Of a stretch of DNA of 64,000 nt, positions 19,137 through 27,566 are shown piece by piece. The notes below the pieces were generated by a model that saw nothing but the letters and a program-made list of their open reading frames with translations, ran no database searches and was not told where the DNA came from. This DNA comes from Archangium violaceum Cb vi76. Its GTDB lineage: Bacteria > Myxococcota > Myxococcia > Myxococcales > Myxococcaceae. The translations under genes and the position numbers were made by a program. Each line of letters starts with the position of its first letter. Positions within the stretch are counted from its first letter, which is position 1. The stretch spans positions 1 through 64,000 of the forward strand of contig NZ_JPMI01000136.1 in assembly GCF_000733295.1 (NCBI RefSeq), read 5' to 3'.

Positions 19137-20582
19137 ATGAAGCGCGTAGTGATTGCGAGTGTTCTGCTGTCCACGCCTGTTCTTGCAGCGGACTATCGGG
19201 ACTGCAAGGAATTGTTCGTCTCGCCCATGGAAGTAATTGCTCCTGAAACCAAGTCCACTGGAGCCGCATGGGACAATGGGTCGCATGCAGACCCCGAGTT
19301 GATGGCCAGACCTGCCGAGCGGAACGACGTGCCCAGTGTCACTATCGGGCCAAAGTTGGAGGATACGCCCAAGCCGCGGTGGAACAGCATCTTCGTGGAC
19401 GAGACAAGTACTGGAGCGTGGCTTCCGGTGCGCGTGGGGGACAGTGTCAGGCTGAGCCTCGTTGACCGTGATGCCATGTCGGACGATTTGATGGCGCAGT
19501 ACACCGTGGAGGTGCCCAAGCAGCTCGCGACGAATGGAGTCACTTTTGTCGTGGCAGGTGGGGACACGCGCAACCCTTTGTTCCTTCGTGTTTCCGTCAC
19601 GGACGGCAAGCGCGCGTGTTCAGGGGTCGAGTCCCTGGAGCCGCTCGTCTACGAACTGCCCAAGCCGGCCTTCATTGCCAAGGTGGACAGCGCGCTCTTC
19701 GAGAAGATCAAGGCCTATAATCGTTGCAGCGTGAACGGGGCCTCGGCTGCATGCAAGGCGTCGAACTACACTGCTGTGTACGGTGACATCAACAAGGACG
19801 GTGTCCCCGATACGATCGTCAAGGGAGGGCCTTTTGGTGGTGGAAAGGCCATCGTGATCGCCATCACCCAGGGTTTCGAGCCGTCGACTCGTCAGGACGT
19901 CTTCCTGGGGGCCTGCGAGGACATGGGAGTCTCCGCTTCGGGCGAGGCCGCGTGCACCGCGGAAGGGAAGACCACCCTCATCTCCATGGGCAACGGCAAA
20001 GCGGAGGCCCGGGAGGCTTCCGCGAAGGAAGTGGAGGCCGTGAGCGCGAATACGGCTGCCCTCAAGGCCGGGGAGGCCAAGGCCAACCTGAAGGCGCTCT
20101 TCACCTCACAGCGAGCGTTCTTGCAGGAGAAGGATCGATACTCAGCCAATGCTGTCGAACTCGGATACTCGCCCGAGCGAGGAAACCGCTACGCCTATTT
20201 CCTCGCCGCCCGCGGGGTCATCCAGAAGCGCGATTCAGCGCAGCTCCTCTCGCAGCAGACTGTCAACATCATCGCTCCAGACACGCATCGGCATCCTGAA
20301 GCGGTTCTGCCTTCTGGGTTGAAGGAAGCGGGCTGCCCGCTGACTTTTGGCACGAATCAGGACGGGGAGCCGGTGGGATTGGGTGTCTCGGGCGCAGGGG
20401 CGGAGCAGCATTTCATCGCCTATGCCATCGGTAACGTGGATTCGGATCCGGACATGGACTGCTGGTCCATTTCCGATGTGGAGCGCAAGACGAAGAGCGG
20501 GGACATCATTCCCGCTGGCGTGCCCTTCCAGGAGCGCAGCGACTACGAGGAGCCGAAGACGGCGACTTCGCCGACGCCGTGA
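19137..20582 (+). CDS. Secreted protein with pilin-like C-terminal domain
   Basis: A 481-residue protein with a Sec signal peptide (KRVVIASVLLSTPVLAADY). Residues ~20-180 are beta-rich and C2-like (VGDSVRLSLVDRDAMSDD). The middle contains an FG-GAP-like Asp loop (GDINKDGVPDTIVKGG). The C-terminal ~170 residues (AKANLKALFTSQRAFLQEKDRYS, ELGYSPERGNRYAYFL, AYAIGNVDSDPDMDCWSISD) match the globular part of myxobacterial type IV pilins. However, there is no prepilin-type N-terminal helix, so it should be secreted rather than assembled by the usual route. GGGGGAG precedes the ATG. It lies between cassettes A and B, and its 3' end is duplicated upstream of toxin B (23107-23200), so it was part of the amplified unit. 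Confidence 0.75.
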   Translation: MKRVVIASVLLSTPVLAADYRDCKELFVSPMEVIAPETKSTGAAWDNGSHADPELMARPAERNDVPSVTIGPKLEDTPKPRWNSIFVDETSTGAWLPVRVGDSVRLSLVDRDAMSDDLMAQYTVEVPKQLATNGVTFVVAGGDTRNPLFLRVSVTDGKRACSGVESLEPLVYELPKPAFIAKVDSALFEKIKAYNRCSVNGASAACKASNYTAVYGDINKDGVPDTIVKGGPFGGGKAIVIAITQGFEPSTRQDVFLGACEDMGVSASGEAACTAEGKTTLISMGNGKAEAREASAKEVEAVSANTAALKAGEAKANLKALFTSQRAFLQEKDRYSANAVELGYSPERGNRYAYFLAARGVIQKRDSAQLLSQQTVNIIAPDTHRHPEAVLPSGLKEAGCPLTFGTNQDGEPVGLGVSGAGAEQHFIAYAIGNVDSDPDMDCWSISDVERKTKSGDIIPAGVPFQERSDYEEPKTATSPTP

Positions 20583-20611
20583 GGTGCCCTCATGCCTGAA
20601 GGGTTCACTGG

Positions 20612-20745
20612 TGGGTGGATGCGGCGCTGCATCAGGAACCCTCCGCGGCGCTGACGCGAGCGGTGGCCGAGGTGGAGGGCTTCGCGCGCGGTGGAAGGAG
20701 CAGCGGCTGCTGCCGAAGGGGGATACGGCTCCTTCGCTGGAGTGA
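20612..20745 (+). pseudogene. DUF885 relic 2 (internal segment joined to 3' end)
   Basis: The bases match the DUF885 stretch encoding VDAALRQELSVALARAV...EVEDFAR (here VDAALHQEPSAALTRAV, EVEGFAR). The reading frame then slips, about 1 kb is missing, and the match resumes at the final GDTAPSLE codons and stop. It abuts the 3' end of the cassette B immunity gene. Confidence 0.8.
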
Positions 20746-20751
20746 GGAGCA

Positions 20752-21423
20752 TTACCCTCGAGCGGACTTCACCCGGGCGAGCCAGTCCTGGAACTCGTCT
20801 CCCAGATTCATGATGAAGTCGAAGCGGCCGGTGGCGATCATCTCGACCAGCCGCCGGTCGCGGGCGATGAGCTCGGGGACGCTGGTGGGAAAATGGATGC
20901 CGGGCATGCCATCGAAGAGGTAGCCCTGGTCCACCACGAGCATGTCGACGAAGTGGGAGAGGGCGTCGAAGAAGCGGTCCACGTCCGAGGCGATGGGCAG
21001 GACGTACCTGTCCATGTAGGCATCGACGAAGATGACGGGCTGGCGGCCGCGCTCGTCGGCGAGCTTGGGCACCACGGCGAAGTAGTAGGCGAGCCCGGGG
21101 ATGTTCCCGAAAAAGACGGAGGAGCGGAAGGGTTCCTCTTCTTCACGAAATTGCTCGGTCCTGAGTGCGACTCCATTCAACTGATCATTGACGTGGTCGA
21201 GGAAGAGTTGCCCTCCGAACTCCCCGCCGAAATCAGCCCCGCCAAGACGCCTGTAGACGGTCGCGAGCACGGGGTCGAAGGGATAGCCCGCGACGAGTTC
21301 TCCACCTGCGGGCGGAGAGTGCCCTGGTGGCAAGGTCCTCATGTGGAGTCCGTGCTTCCGGTACACCTCCATCAACCGGTCGAGTCCGGGCAGTGGGATA
21401 TCCGTATTCATTGCCATGCTCAT
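20752..21423 (-). CDS. Probable immunity protein, cassette B
   Basis: 223 residues, overlapping the toxin B stop by four bases. It is close to the cassette A protein from about residue 100 to the end. It differs at many positions before that (for example HMRTLPPGHSPPAGGE against HMELLPPGRSPPEAGA, and LDHVNDQLNGVALRTEQ against LSRVDDQHNGIARRTEE). This is the pattern expected if the N-terminal half reads the identity of its partner nuclease. The SUKH/SMI1-like assignment is tentative. Confidence 0.7.
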   Translation of the reverse strand: MSMAMNTDIPLPGLDRLMEVYRKHGLHMRTLPPGHSPPAGGELVAGYPFDPVLATVYRRLGGADFGGEFGGQLFLDHVNDQLNGVALRTEQFREEEEPFRSSVFFGNIPGLAYYFAVVPKLADERGRQPVIFVDAYMDRYVLPIASDVDRFFDALSHFVDMLVVDQGYLFDGMPGIHFPTSVPELIARDRRLVEMIATGRFDFIMNLGDEFQDWLARVKSARG

Positions 21424-23087
21424 TTCAGGAGGAAACCGACCAGCGCCTTCACTTCGTGGAGTGCATCCGCCTCGGCTGTGGTGAGTGGGGATGCGGAGCG
21501 GCCCACTTCATAACGTTGGTTGAACCAGCGGCCAAAGTGCCTGTCGACGATATCGGCCACTTTCCGCACGTCTTCTGCGGTGGCTTTGTCTTTCGCCTGT
21601 CGGAACGCTGTCCAGATATTGTTGATCTTCTTGTGCACAGCGCTGTGCACGCCCCACAGGTTTTCGCGGGCGTTGATGTTCAACCGCTGGAAGAGATGAG
21701 CGTACTCCAGGGGAATGCGATGGTGCACGGGATAGGGCTTTCCTCGCTCGTCGAGCAGGAGCCTGGCCAGGTCAGTATGGAACTTGCCGTAGAAGTCCTT
21801 GTGCGCCATCTGCCTGAGGCTGTCGCTCGCATCACGGTCCAGCCTGGAGTCGAGGAGCTTGTCGAAGCGGGCCATGAGCTTGCGGAGCTGCTCCTTCTCC
21901 GCGACCGACAGTCCTTGTGTCTGGGCCTTCGTCCACAAGCGATGGAACTGTTCCCGCTCCGCCGGACGTACGCGGGCGAGGAAGGAGCGGAACCAGGCCA
22001 CGGCTTCCGAGCCGCCGCGAGCCAGGATGGGGGCCAGCCTGGGCGCCACTGCCTCGAAGAGCGCGAGGCCACCGCGTAGCGCGAGGCCACTGATGAACCA
22101 GGTGGCGAGGAACTCGGTGCTGCTGACGCCCGCTTCCAGGAAGGCGTCCCGGGTCTCCTCCCTCCACTCGCGGAGGATGCGCTCGTAGAGCGCGTAGTGC
22201 TCGGCGGCGAGGTCGGGTGAGGCCTCCGTGGCCGGGCGTAGCGTCACCGCTTCCATCACGCGCCAGCGTGCATGCCGTTCAGCCCGGCGGTGTTCCGCCT
22301 CCAGCGACAACCGGACGGTGCGTGGCCCGAGGCCGAGGGTGAAGGGCAGCAAGGCTTGGGTCAGTTGCGCGACCAGCTCCGGCGAGGGCTCGCGGATGGG
22401 CGGGCCACCATGCGACTCGTATCGCGCAATCGTCGCGCCAAGGACCCGAGCGTCATCCAACAGGACATCCGCCAACACCGTGGCGTTGCCCCCATCGGGT
22501 ACCCGCAGCCCCTTGGCCAACCGGGTGGCCATGGCATGCGCCTGGGCAAGAGTGTCCGCCGTTACGCCCGTGCGCCGCACGGGGAGCGTCCTGGCCTCCA
22601 GGGGTTTGGAACTCTCCGAGGTGGTGAGTGCCCGCAGGCCCCAGCCGTGCCGCGCCCGTTGCAAGGTGAGGGCAATCTCGCCGGTGCGTGCGTCCACATA
22701 GGTAGGCAGGTGCGTTTCGAGACCTGGGGCGAACGCCGCACTCTTCCCCACGGAGCCAGAGCCCGCGGCATCACGCTTCCAGGACAGCAGTGTCAGCACC
22801 CCGTTCTGTGCCCAGAAGCGGAAGACCAGGCGGGCACCGGCCTCTTCCACATGGCTGGCCACTCCACGCATGCCCGAGAGCGCTGCCGTGGTTTCGGCCC
22901 GGCGCGCGTCTTCGTCCGCCTGCGTGTCACGCGTCTCCCAGGGTGGAGGCAGAGTCCTCCCGACTTCCTCCGCCGGAAGGTCCTCCTCGGGCTCGATGCC
23001 CTCCATCGCTCCCGTCGTCGCGCAGGCCTGGAGCATCAGTGCCAGGAGGCATATCCACCCGGCGGGTCGAGCCGTTCCCCATCTCAT
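21420..23087 (-). CDS. Polymorphic toxin lipoprotein with C-terminal HNH-type nuclease, cassette B
   Basis: 555 residues, a close paralogue of the cassette A toxin over signal peptide (LALMLQAC), carrier region and nuclease core (VHHRIPLEYAHLFQRLNINARENLWGVH). Differences in the nuclease half are clustered: DTKLDKDASND becomes DSRLDRDASDS, IDDDGFI becomes LDERGKP, HDSVHKK becomes HSAVHKK, and the tail beyond ~530 diverges. The catalytic His/Asn positions are intact, so it should be active. The upstream region keeps the GATAGG hexamer but lacks the cassette A palindrome, and joins directly to copied 3' sequence of the pilin-like gene. Confidence 0.75.
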   Translation of the reverse strand: MRWGTARPAGWICLLALMLQACATTGAMEGIEPEEDLPAEEVGRTLPPPWETRDTQADEDARRAETTAALSGMRGVASHVEEAGARLVFRFWAQNGVLTLLSWKRDAAGSGSVGKSAAFAPGLETHLPTYVDARTGEIALTLQRARHGWGLRALTTSESSKPLEARTLPVRRTGVTADTLAQAHAMATRLAKGLRVPDGGNATVLADVLLDDARVLGATIARYESHGGPPIREPSPELVAQLTQALLPFTLGLGPRTVRLSLEAEHRRAERHARWRVMEAVTLRPATEASPDLAAEHYALYERILREWREETRDAFLEAGVSSTEFLATWFISGLALRGGLALFEAVAPRLAPILARGGSEAVAWFRSFLARVRPAEREQFHRLWTKAQTQGLSVAEKEQLRKLMARFDKLLDSRLDRDASDSLRQMAHKDFYGKFHTDLARLLLDERGKPYPVHHRIPLEYAHLFQRLNINARENLWGVHSAVHKKINNIWTAFRQAKDKATAEDVRKVADIVDRHFGRWFNQRYEVGRSASPLTTAEADALHEVKALVGFLLK

Positions 23088-23106
23088 GAGGGGGAGAGCC
23101 TATCTT

Positions 23107-23200
23107 GCATGCCCTTCCAGGGGTGTGGCGACTACGAGGAGCCGAAGACGGCGACTTCGCCGACGCCGTGATGTGCCCTCATGCCTGATGGGGTCACTGG
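23107..23200 (+). pseudogene. Copied 3' end of the pilin-like gene
   Basis: This segment repeats the end of the pilin-like gene and its trailer (compare 20519-20611), including the codons for DYEEPKTATSPTP, with a handful of changes. It shows that the unit duplicated to make cassette C began within the pilin-like gene. A shorter piece of the same sequence (25687-25713) lies upstream of toxin C. Confidence 0.8.
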
Positions 23201-23334
23201 TGGGTGGACGCGGCGCTGCATCAGGAACCCTCCGCGGCGCTGACGCGATCGGTGGCCGAGGTGGAGGGCTTTGCGCGCGGTGGCAGGAACAGCGGCTGCT
23301 GCCGAAGGGAGACTCGGCTCCGTCGCTGGAGTGA
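23201..23334 (+). pseudogene. DUF885 relic 3
   Basis: Nearly identical to relic 2: the VDAALHQEPSAALTRSV and EVEGFAR region, a frame slip, then a jump to the last codons and stop. It directly precedes the cassette C immunity gene's 3' end. Sharing the same internal deletion as relic 2 shows that the deletion happened before this duplication. Confidence 0.8.
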
Positions 23335-23340
23335 GGGGCA

Positions 23341-24012
23341 TCACCCTCGAGCGGACTTCACCCGGGCGAGCCAATCCTGGAACTCGTCTCCCAGATTCAT
23401 GATGAAGTCGAAGCGGCCGGTGACGATCATCTCGACCAGCCGCCGGTCGCGGGCGATGAGCTCGGGGACGCTGGTGGGAAAATGGATGCCGGGCATGCCA
23501 TCGAAGAGGTAGCCCTGGTCCACCATGAGCATGTCGACGTAGTGGGAGAGGGCCTCGAAGAAGCGATCCACGTTCGAGGCAATGGGCAGGACGTACCTGT
23601 CCATGTATGCATCAATGTAGATGACGGGCTGGCGGCCTTGCTCGTCGGCAAGTTTTGGCACCACGGCGTAGTAGTAGGCGAGCCCAGGGATGTTGCCGAA
23701 GATGACGGAGGAGTGGAAGGGCTCCTCCGGGCGGCGAAATCCTTCCGTGTCCAGTGCGATTCCATTGAGCTGGTCATCGACCCGGTTGAGGAAGAGCTGC
23801 CCCCCGGATTCATCTCCAAAATCGGCCGCGCCAAGGCGCCGGTAGACGGCCGCGAGCACGGGGTCGAAGGGATGGCTCGCGACGAGTGCTCCCGCTTCGG
23901 GCGGGGAACGCCCGGGTGGCTTGATGTTCATGGCCAGCCCATGCTTCCGGTACACCTCGATCAACCGGTCGAGCCCAGGCAGTGGCATATCCGCATGCGT
24001 AGTCATGCTCAT
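23341..24012 (-). CDS. Probable immunity protein, cassette C
   Basis: 223 residues, with the same four-base overlap with its toxin. It is the most divergent of the three over residues ~1-100 (MNIKPPGRSPPEAGALVASH, ADFGDESGGQLFLNRVDDQ, DTEGFRRPEEPF). It returns to near identity from ~105 on, with scattered changes (YYYAVV, PVIYID, ASNVDRFFEALSHYVDMLMV). Divergence here matches toxin C being the most divergent nuclease. Confidence 0.7.
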   Translation of the reverse strand: MSMTTHADMPLPGLDRLIEVYRKHGLAMNIKPPGRSPPEAGALVASHPFDPVLAAVYRRLGAADFGDESGGQLFLNRVDDQLNGIALDTEGFRRPEEPFHSSVIFGNIPGLAYYYAVVPKLADEQGRQPVIYIDAYMDRYVLPIASNVDRFFEALSHYVDMLMVDQGYLFDGMPGIHFPTSVPELIARDRRLVEMIVTGRFDFIMNLGDEFQDWLARVKSARG

Positions 24013-25667
24013 TTCAGGAGGAGTTCTAACAGAACCTTTACTTCATCGAGTGCATCCGCCTCGGCCTTGGTGAGTGTGGATGCGGAGTTGCCTGCCTCAT
24101 AACGTTGGTTGAACCAGCGACCAAAGTGCCGGTCCACGATGTCGGCCACTTTCCGTACGTCTTCGGCTGTGGCCCTGCCTTTCGCCGGACGGAACGCCGT
24201 CCAGACATTGTTGATTCTCTCATGTACGAGCCTGTGCACGCCCCACAGGTTTTCCCTGGCGTTGATGTTCAACCGCTGGAAGAGATGGGTGTACTCCAAG
24301 GGAATGCGATGATGCACGGGGTAGCGTTTGTTCTTACCATCGATCAGGAGCTTGGCCAGGTCTGTATGGAACTTCCCATAGAAGTCGTTGTGCGCCATCT
24401 GCCTGAGTTCCCTGCTTGCAGCGTCGTCCAGCCTGGAGTCGAGGAGCTTGTCGAAGCGGGCCATGAGCTTGCGGAGCTGCTCCTTCTCCGCGACCGACAG
24501 TCCTTGTGTCTGGGCCTTCGTCCACAAGCGATGGAACTGTTCCCGCTCCGCCGGACGTACGCGTGCGAGGAAGGAGCGGAACCAGGCCACGGCTTCCGAG
24601 CCGCCGCGAGCCAGGATGGGGGCCAGCCTGGGGGCCACTGCCTCGAAGAGCGCGATGCCCCCGCGTAACGCGAGGCCGCTGATGAACCAGGTGGCGAGGA
24701 ACTCGGTGCTGCTGACCCCCGCTTCCAGGAAGGCGTCCCGGGTCTCCTCCCTCCACTCGCGGAGGATGCGCTCGTAGAGCGCGTAGTGCTCGGCGGCCAG
24801 GTCGGGTGGGGCCTCCATGGCCGGGCGCAGCGTCACCGCTTCCATCACGCGCCAGCGAGCATGCCGTTCAGCCCGGCGGTGTTCCGCCTCCAGCGACAAC
24901 CGGACGGTGCGAGGCCCGAGGCCGAGGGTGAAGGGCAGCAAGGCTTGGGTCAGTTGCGCGACCAGCTCCGGCGAGGGCTCGCGGATGGGCGGGCCACCAT
25001 GCGACTCGTATCGCGCAATCGTCGCGCCAAGGACCCGAGCGTCATCCAACAGGACATCCGCCAACACCGTGGCGTTGCCCCCATCGGGTACCCGCAGCCC
25101 CTTGGCCAACCGGGTGGCCAGGGCATGAGCCTGGGAAAGGGTATCCGCCGTCACGCCCGTGCGCCGCACGGGGAGCGTCCTGGCCTCCAGGGGTTTGGAG
25201 CTCTCCGAGGTGGTGAGTGCCCGCAGGCCCCAGCCGTGCCGCTCCCGTTGCACGGTGAGGGCAATCTCGCCGGTGCGTGCGTCCACGTAGGTAGGCAGGT
25301 GCGTTTCGAGACCTGGGGCGAACGCCGCACTCTTCCCCGCGGAGCCTGTGCTCGCGGCATCACGCTTCCAGGACAGCAGTGTCAGCACCCCGTTCTGTGC
25401 CCAGAAGCGGAAGACCAGGCGGGCACCGGCCTCTTCCACGTGGCTGGCCACTCCCCGCATGCCCGAGAGCGCCGCCGTGGTTTCGGCCCGGCGCGCGTCT
25501 TCGTCCGCCTGCGTGTCACGAGTCTCCCAGGGTGGAGGCAGGTCCCTCCCGACTTCCTCCGCCGCCTCGGGCTCGATGCCCTCCATCGCTCCCGTCGTCG
25601 CGCAGGCCTGGAGCATCAGTGCCAGGAGGCATATCCACCCGGCGGGTCGAGCCGTTCCCCATCTCAT
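24009..25667 (-). CDS. Polymorphic toxin lipoprotein with C-terminal HNH-type nuclease, cassette C
   Basis: 552 residues; a three-residue deletion near position 35 (PEAAEEVG for PEEDLPAEEVG) accounts for the length. Lipobox, carrier region and catalytic His/Asn pattern are retained (VHHRIPLEYTHLFQRLNINARENLWGVH). Nuclease-domain differences are the largest of the three: DDAASRELRQMAHNDF, IDGKNKRY, HRLVHERINNVW, and a different tail (AGNSASTLTK, VLLELLLK). It is divergently arranged with the intact DUF885 gene to its right. Confidence 0.75.
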   Translation of the reverse strand: MRWGTARPAGWICLLALMLQACATTGAMEGIEPEAAEEVGRDLPPPWETRDTQADEDARRAETTAALSGMRGVASHVEEAGARLVFRFWAQNGVLTLLSWKRDAASTGSAGKSAAFAPGLETHLPTYVDARTGEIALTVQRERHGWGLRALTTSESSKPLEARTLPVRRTGVTADTLSQAHALATRLAKGLRVPDGGNATVLADVLLDDARVLGATIARYESHGGPPIREPSPELVAQLTQALLPFTLGLGPRTVRLSLEAEHRRAERHARWRVMEAVTLRPAMEAPPDLAAEHYALYERILREWREETRDAFLEAGVSSTEFLATWFISGLALRGGIALFEAVAPRLAPILARGGSEAVAWFRSFLARVRPAEREQFHRLWTKAQTQGLSVAEKEQLRKLMARFDKLLDSRLDDAASRELRQMAHNDFYGKFHTDLAKLLIDGKNKRYPVHHRIPLEYTHLFQRLNINARENLWGVHRLVHERINNVWTAFRPAKGRATAEDVRKVADIVDRHFGRWFNQRYEAGNSASTLTKAEADALDEVKVLLELLLK

Positions 25668-25720
25668 GTGGGGGAGGACCTATATTGCATGTCCTTCCAG
25701 GGGCGTGGCGACTCCGCGAA

Positions 25721-25766
25721 GTCCACTCCGAGCGCCTTCCCTGTCACGCGTGGGGAATGGAGACTG
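25721..25766 (+). repeat. Right 46-bp direct repeat bounding the toxin array
   Basis: Partner of 16543-16588 with two mismatches. In this copy the sequence is the native leader of the DUF885 gene, ending nine bases before its chosen ATG. The two repeats would allow loss or amplification of the whole array by homologous recombination. Confidence 0.8.
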
Positions 25767-25774
25767 TGGGCGTG

Positions 25775-27550
25775 ATGATTCGAGCCACCCTCTGCAGTGC
25801 CGCCCTGCTCCTGATGCCCGCGTGTGCTCCGCGTACGGGCTCCGGGCCGGCGGCCTCCGCGTCCGCCATGGCCTCCACTCCCGCCGATGCCGAATACGCC
25901 CGCTTCGCTCGCGAGTACCTCGACTGGTACTACGCCACGCACCCGGTACGAGCGACGAACCTGGGCCTGCACCAGTACGACACGCGGGTGCAGGACCTGT
26001 CGGCCGAGGCCTTCCAGCACCGGGCGAAGGAGTTGCACGGGTGGCTCGCGAGGCTGGAGCGGCTGGACCGGGCGGCGCTCACGGGGGACGCGGTGTTCGA
26101 CGTGCGCATCCTGGAGAACGCCATCCGCGCGGAGTTGCTGGAACTGGAGGAGGAGCGCGGCTGGCAGCGCAACCCGATGCTCTACAACAGCGTCATCGCC
26201 AGTGCGCTCTCGTCGCTGTCGCAGCGGGAGTTCGCTCCGGTGGAGGAGCGGGTGCGGAGCCTGCTGGCGAGGCTGGAGCGGATTCCGGCGGTGGTGGCCT
26301 CGGCGAAGGCCAACCTGCGCGACGTGCCGAAGCCGTGGGCCGAGCAGGGGCTGCGCGACACACGCGGCACGGTGGGCTTCCTGCGCTCGGACCTGCCGAA
26401 GGCGCTGGAGTCCCAGGGGCTGGCGCGGGTGGACGCGGCGCTGCGTCAGGAGCTCTCCGTGGCCCTGGCGCGAGCGGTGTCCGAGGTGGAGGACTTCGCG
26501 AGGTGGCAGGAGCGGGAGTTGTTGCCGAAGGCGAACGGGGACTTCCGGCTGGGGAAGGCGCTCTTCGAGAAGAAGCTGGCGCTGGAGGAGCACGTGGAGC
26601 TGACGGCCGAGCAGCTGCGGGACGTCAACGAGCGGGCCATCCAGAGGTACCAGGAGTGGGTGGCGAAGGAGGCGGCGCGGGTGGACGCGACGAAGTCACC
26701 GGTGGCGGTGATGGACGCGCTGGTGCACGACCATCCGACGGCGGAGGAGCTGATTCCAACGGCGCGCAAGCAATTGGAGGAGTGTCAGCGGTTCGTGGTG
26801 GAGAAGGGGCTGCTGACGTTGCCCTCGGAGCGGCTGCCGACGGTGCGCGAGACGCCGCCGTACGCGCGGATGGGGTTCGCGTCGATGGACACTCCGGGGC
26901 CCTTCGAGACGCGGGCGACGGAGGCCTTCTACAACATCACCAACGTGGAGCCGGAGTGGACGGAGGAGCAGAAGGCGCAGCACCTGACGTACTTCAACCG
27001 CGCGGGGCTGTTGGGCATCACGGTGCACGAGGGAATGCCGGGGCACTTCGTGCAGCTGTTGTACGAGGCCCGGATTCCGACGGAGGTGCGCAAGGTGTTC
27101 ACGCCGGCGTCGCTGGTGGAGGGCTGGGCGCACTACGTGGAGCAGATGATGGTGGACGAGGGCTTTGGCGGAGGAGACCCGGCGGTGCGTCTGGGACAGC
27201 TGCGTCGGGCGCTGCAACGGCATGCGCGGTGGCACGCGGGCCTGTCGATGCACGCCTTTGGCGAGTCGGTGGAGAACGCGGCGAAGCGTTACGCGGAGAT
27301 CGCCTACTTCGAGCCCTTCCCGGCGCTGCGCGAGGTGCAGCGAGGCACGTTCAACCCGACGTATCTCTATTACGCGCTGGGACGGATGCAGATTTTGAAG
27401 CTGCGCGAGGACTACAAACGTTACCTGGAGGCACGGGGACAGACGTTCTCGCTGAAAGACTTCCACGACCGGTTCCTGCAACTCGGGTTGCCGGTGTCAC
27501 TGGCGCGTCAGGCGATGATGCCGGGGGACACGGCTCCGTCGCTGGAGTAG
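25775..27550 (+). CDS. DUF885 family lipoprotein (putative metallopeptidase-like)
   Basis: 591 residues. The start MIRATLCSAALLLMPAC gives a clean lipoprotein signal with Cys ~17; an in-frame ATG at 25757 would only add six residues. The mature part is largely alpha-helical and carries the DUF885 hallmark HEGMPGHF (within LLGITVHEGMPGHFVQLLYE), a plausible zinc-binding site, followed by EGWAHYVEQMM. Members are secreted or lipid-anchored proteins suspected to be peptidases; no substrate is established for this one. It is the only intact copy: three truncated relics and one 5' fragment of the same gene are scattered through the neighbouring toxin array. Confidence 0.85.
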   Translation: MIRATLCSAALLLMPACAPRTGSGPAASASAMASTPADAEYARFAREYLDWYYATHPVRATNLGLHQYDTRVQDLSAEAFQHRAKELHGWLARLERLDRAALTGDAVFDVRILENAIRAELLELEEERGWQRNPMLYNSVIASALSSLSQREFAPVEERVRSLLARLERIPAVVASAKANLRDVPKPWAEQGLRDTRGTVGFLRSDLPKALESQGLARVDAALRQELSVALARAVSEVEDFARWQERELLPKANGDFRLGKALFEKKLALEEHVELTAEQLRDVNERAIQRYQEWVAKEAARVDATKSPVAVMDALVHDHPTAEELIPTARKQLEECQRFVVEKGLLTLPSERLPTVRETPPYARMGFASMDTPGPFETRATEAFYNITNVEPEWTEEQKAQHLTYFNRAGLLGITVHEGMPGHFVQLLYEARIPTEVRKVFTPASLVEGWAHYVEQMMVDEGFGGGDPAVRLGQLRRALQRHARWHAGLSMHAFGESVENAAKRYAEIAYFEPFPALREVQRGTFNPTYLYYALGRMQILKLREDYKRYLEARGQTFSLKDFHDRFLQLGLPVSLARQAMMPGDTAPSLE

Positions 27551-27566
27551 GGGGTGGCCTGGCGCG

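Noticed and set aside
16543-25766. The toxin array as an insertion sequence or integron
   Set aside because: No transposase, integrase, attC-like site or terminal inverted repeats; the bounding repeats are fragments of a neighbouring gene, fitting homologous recombination.
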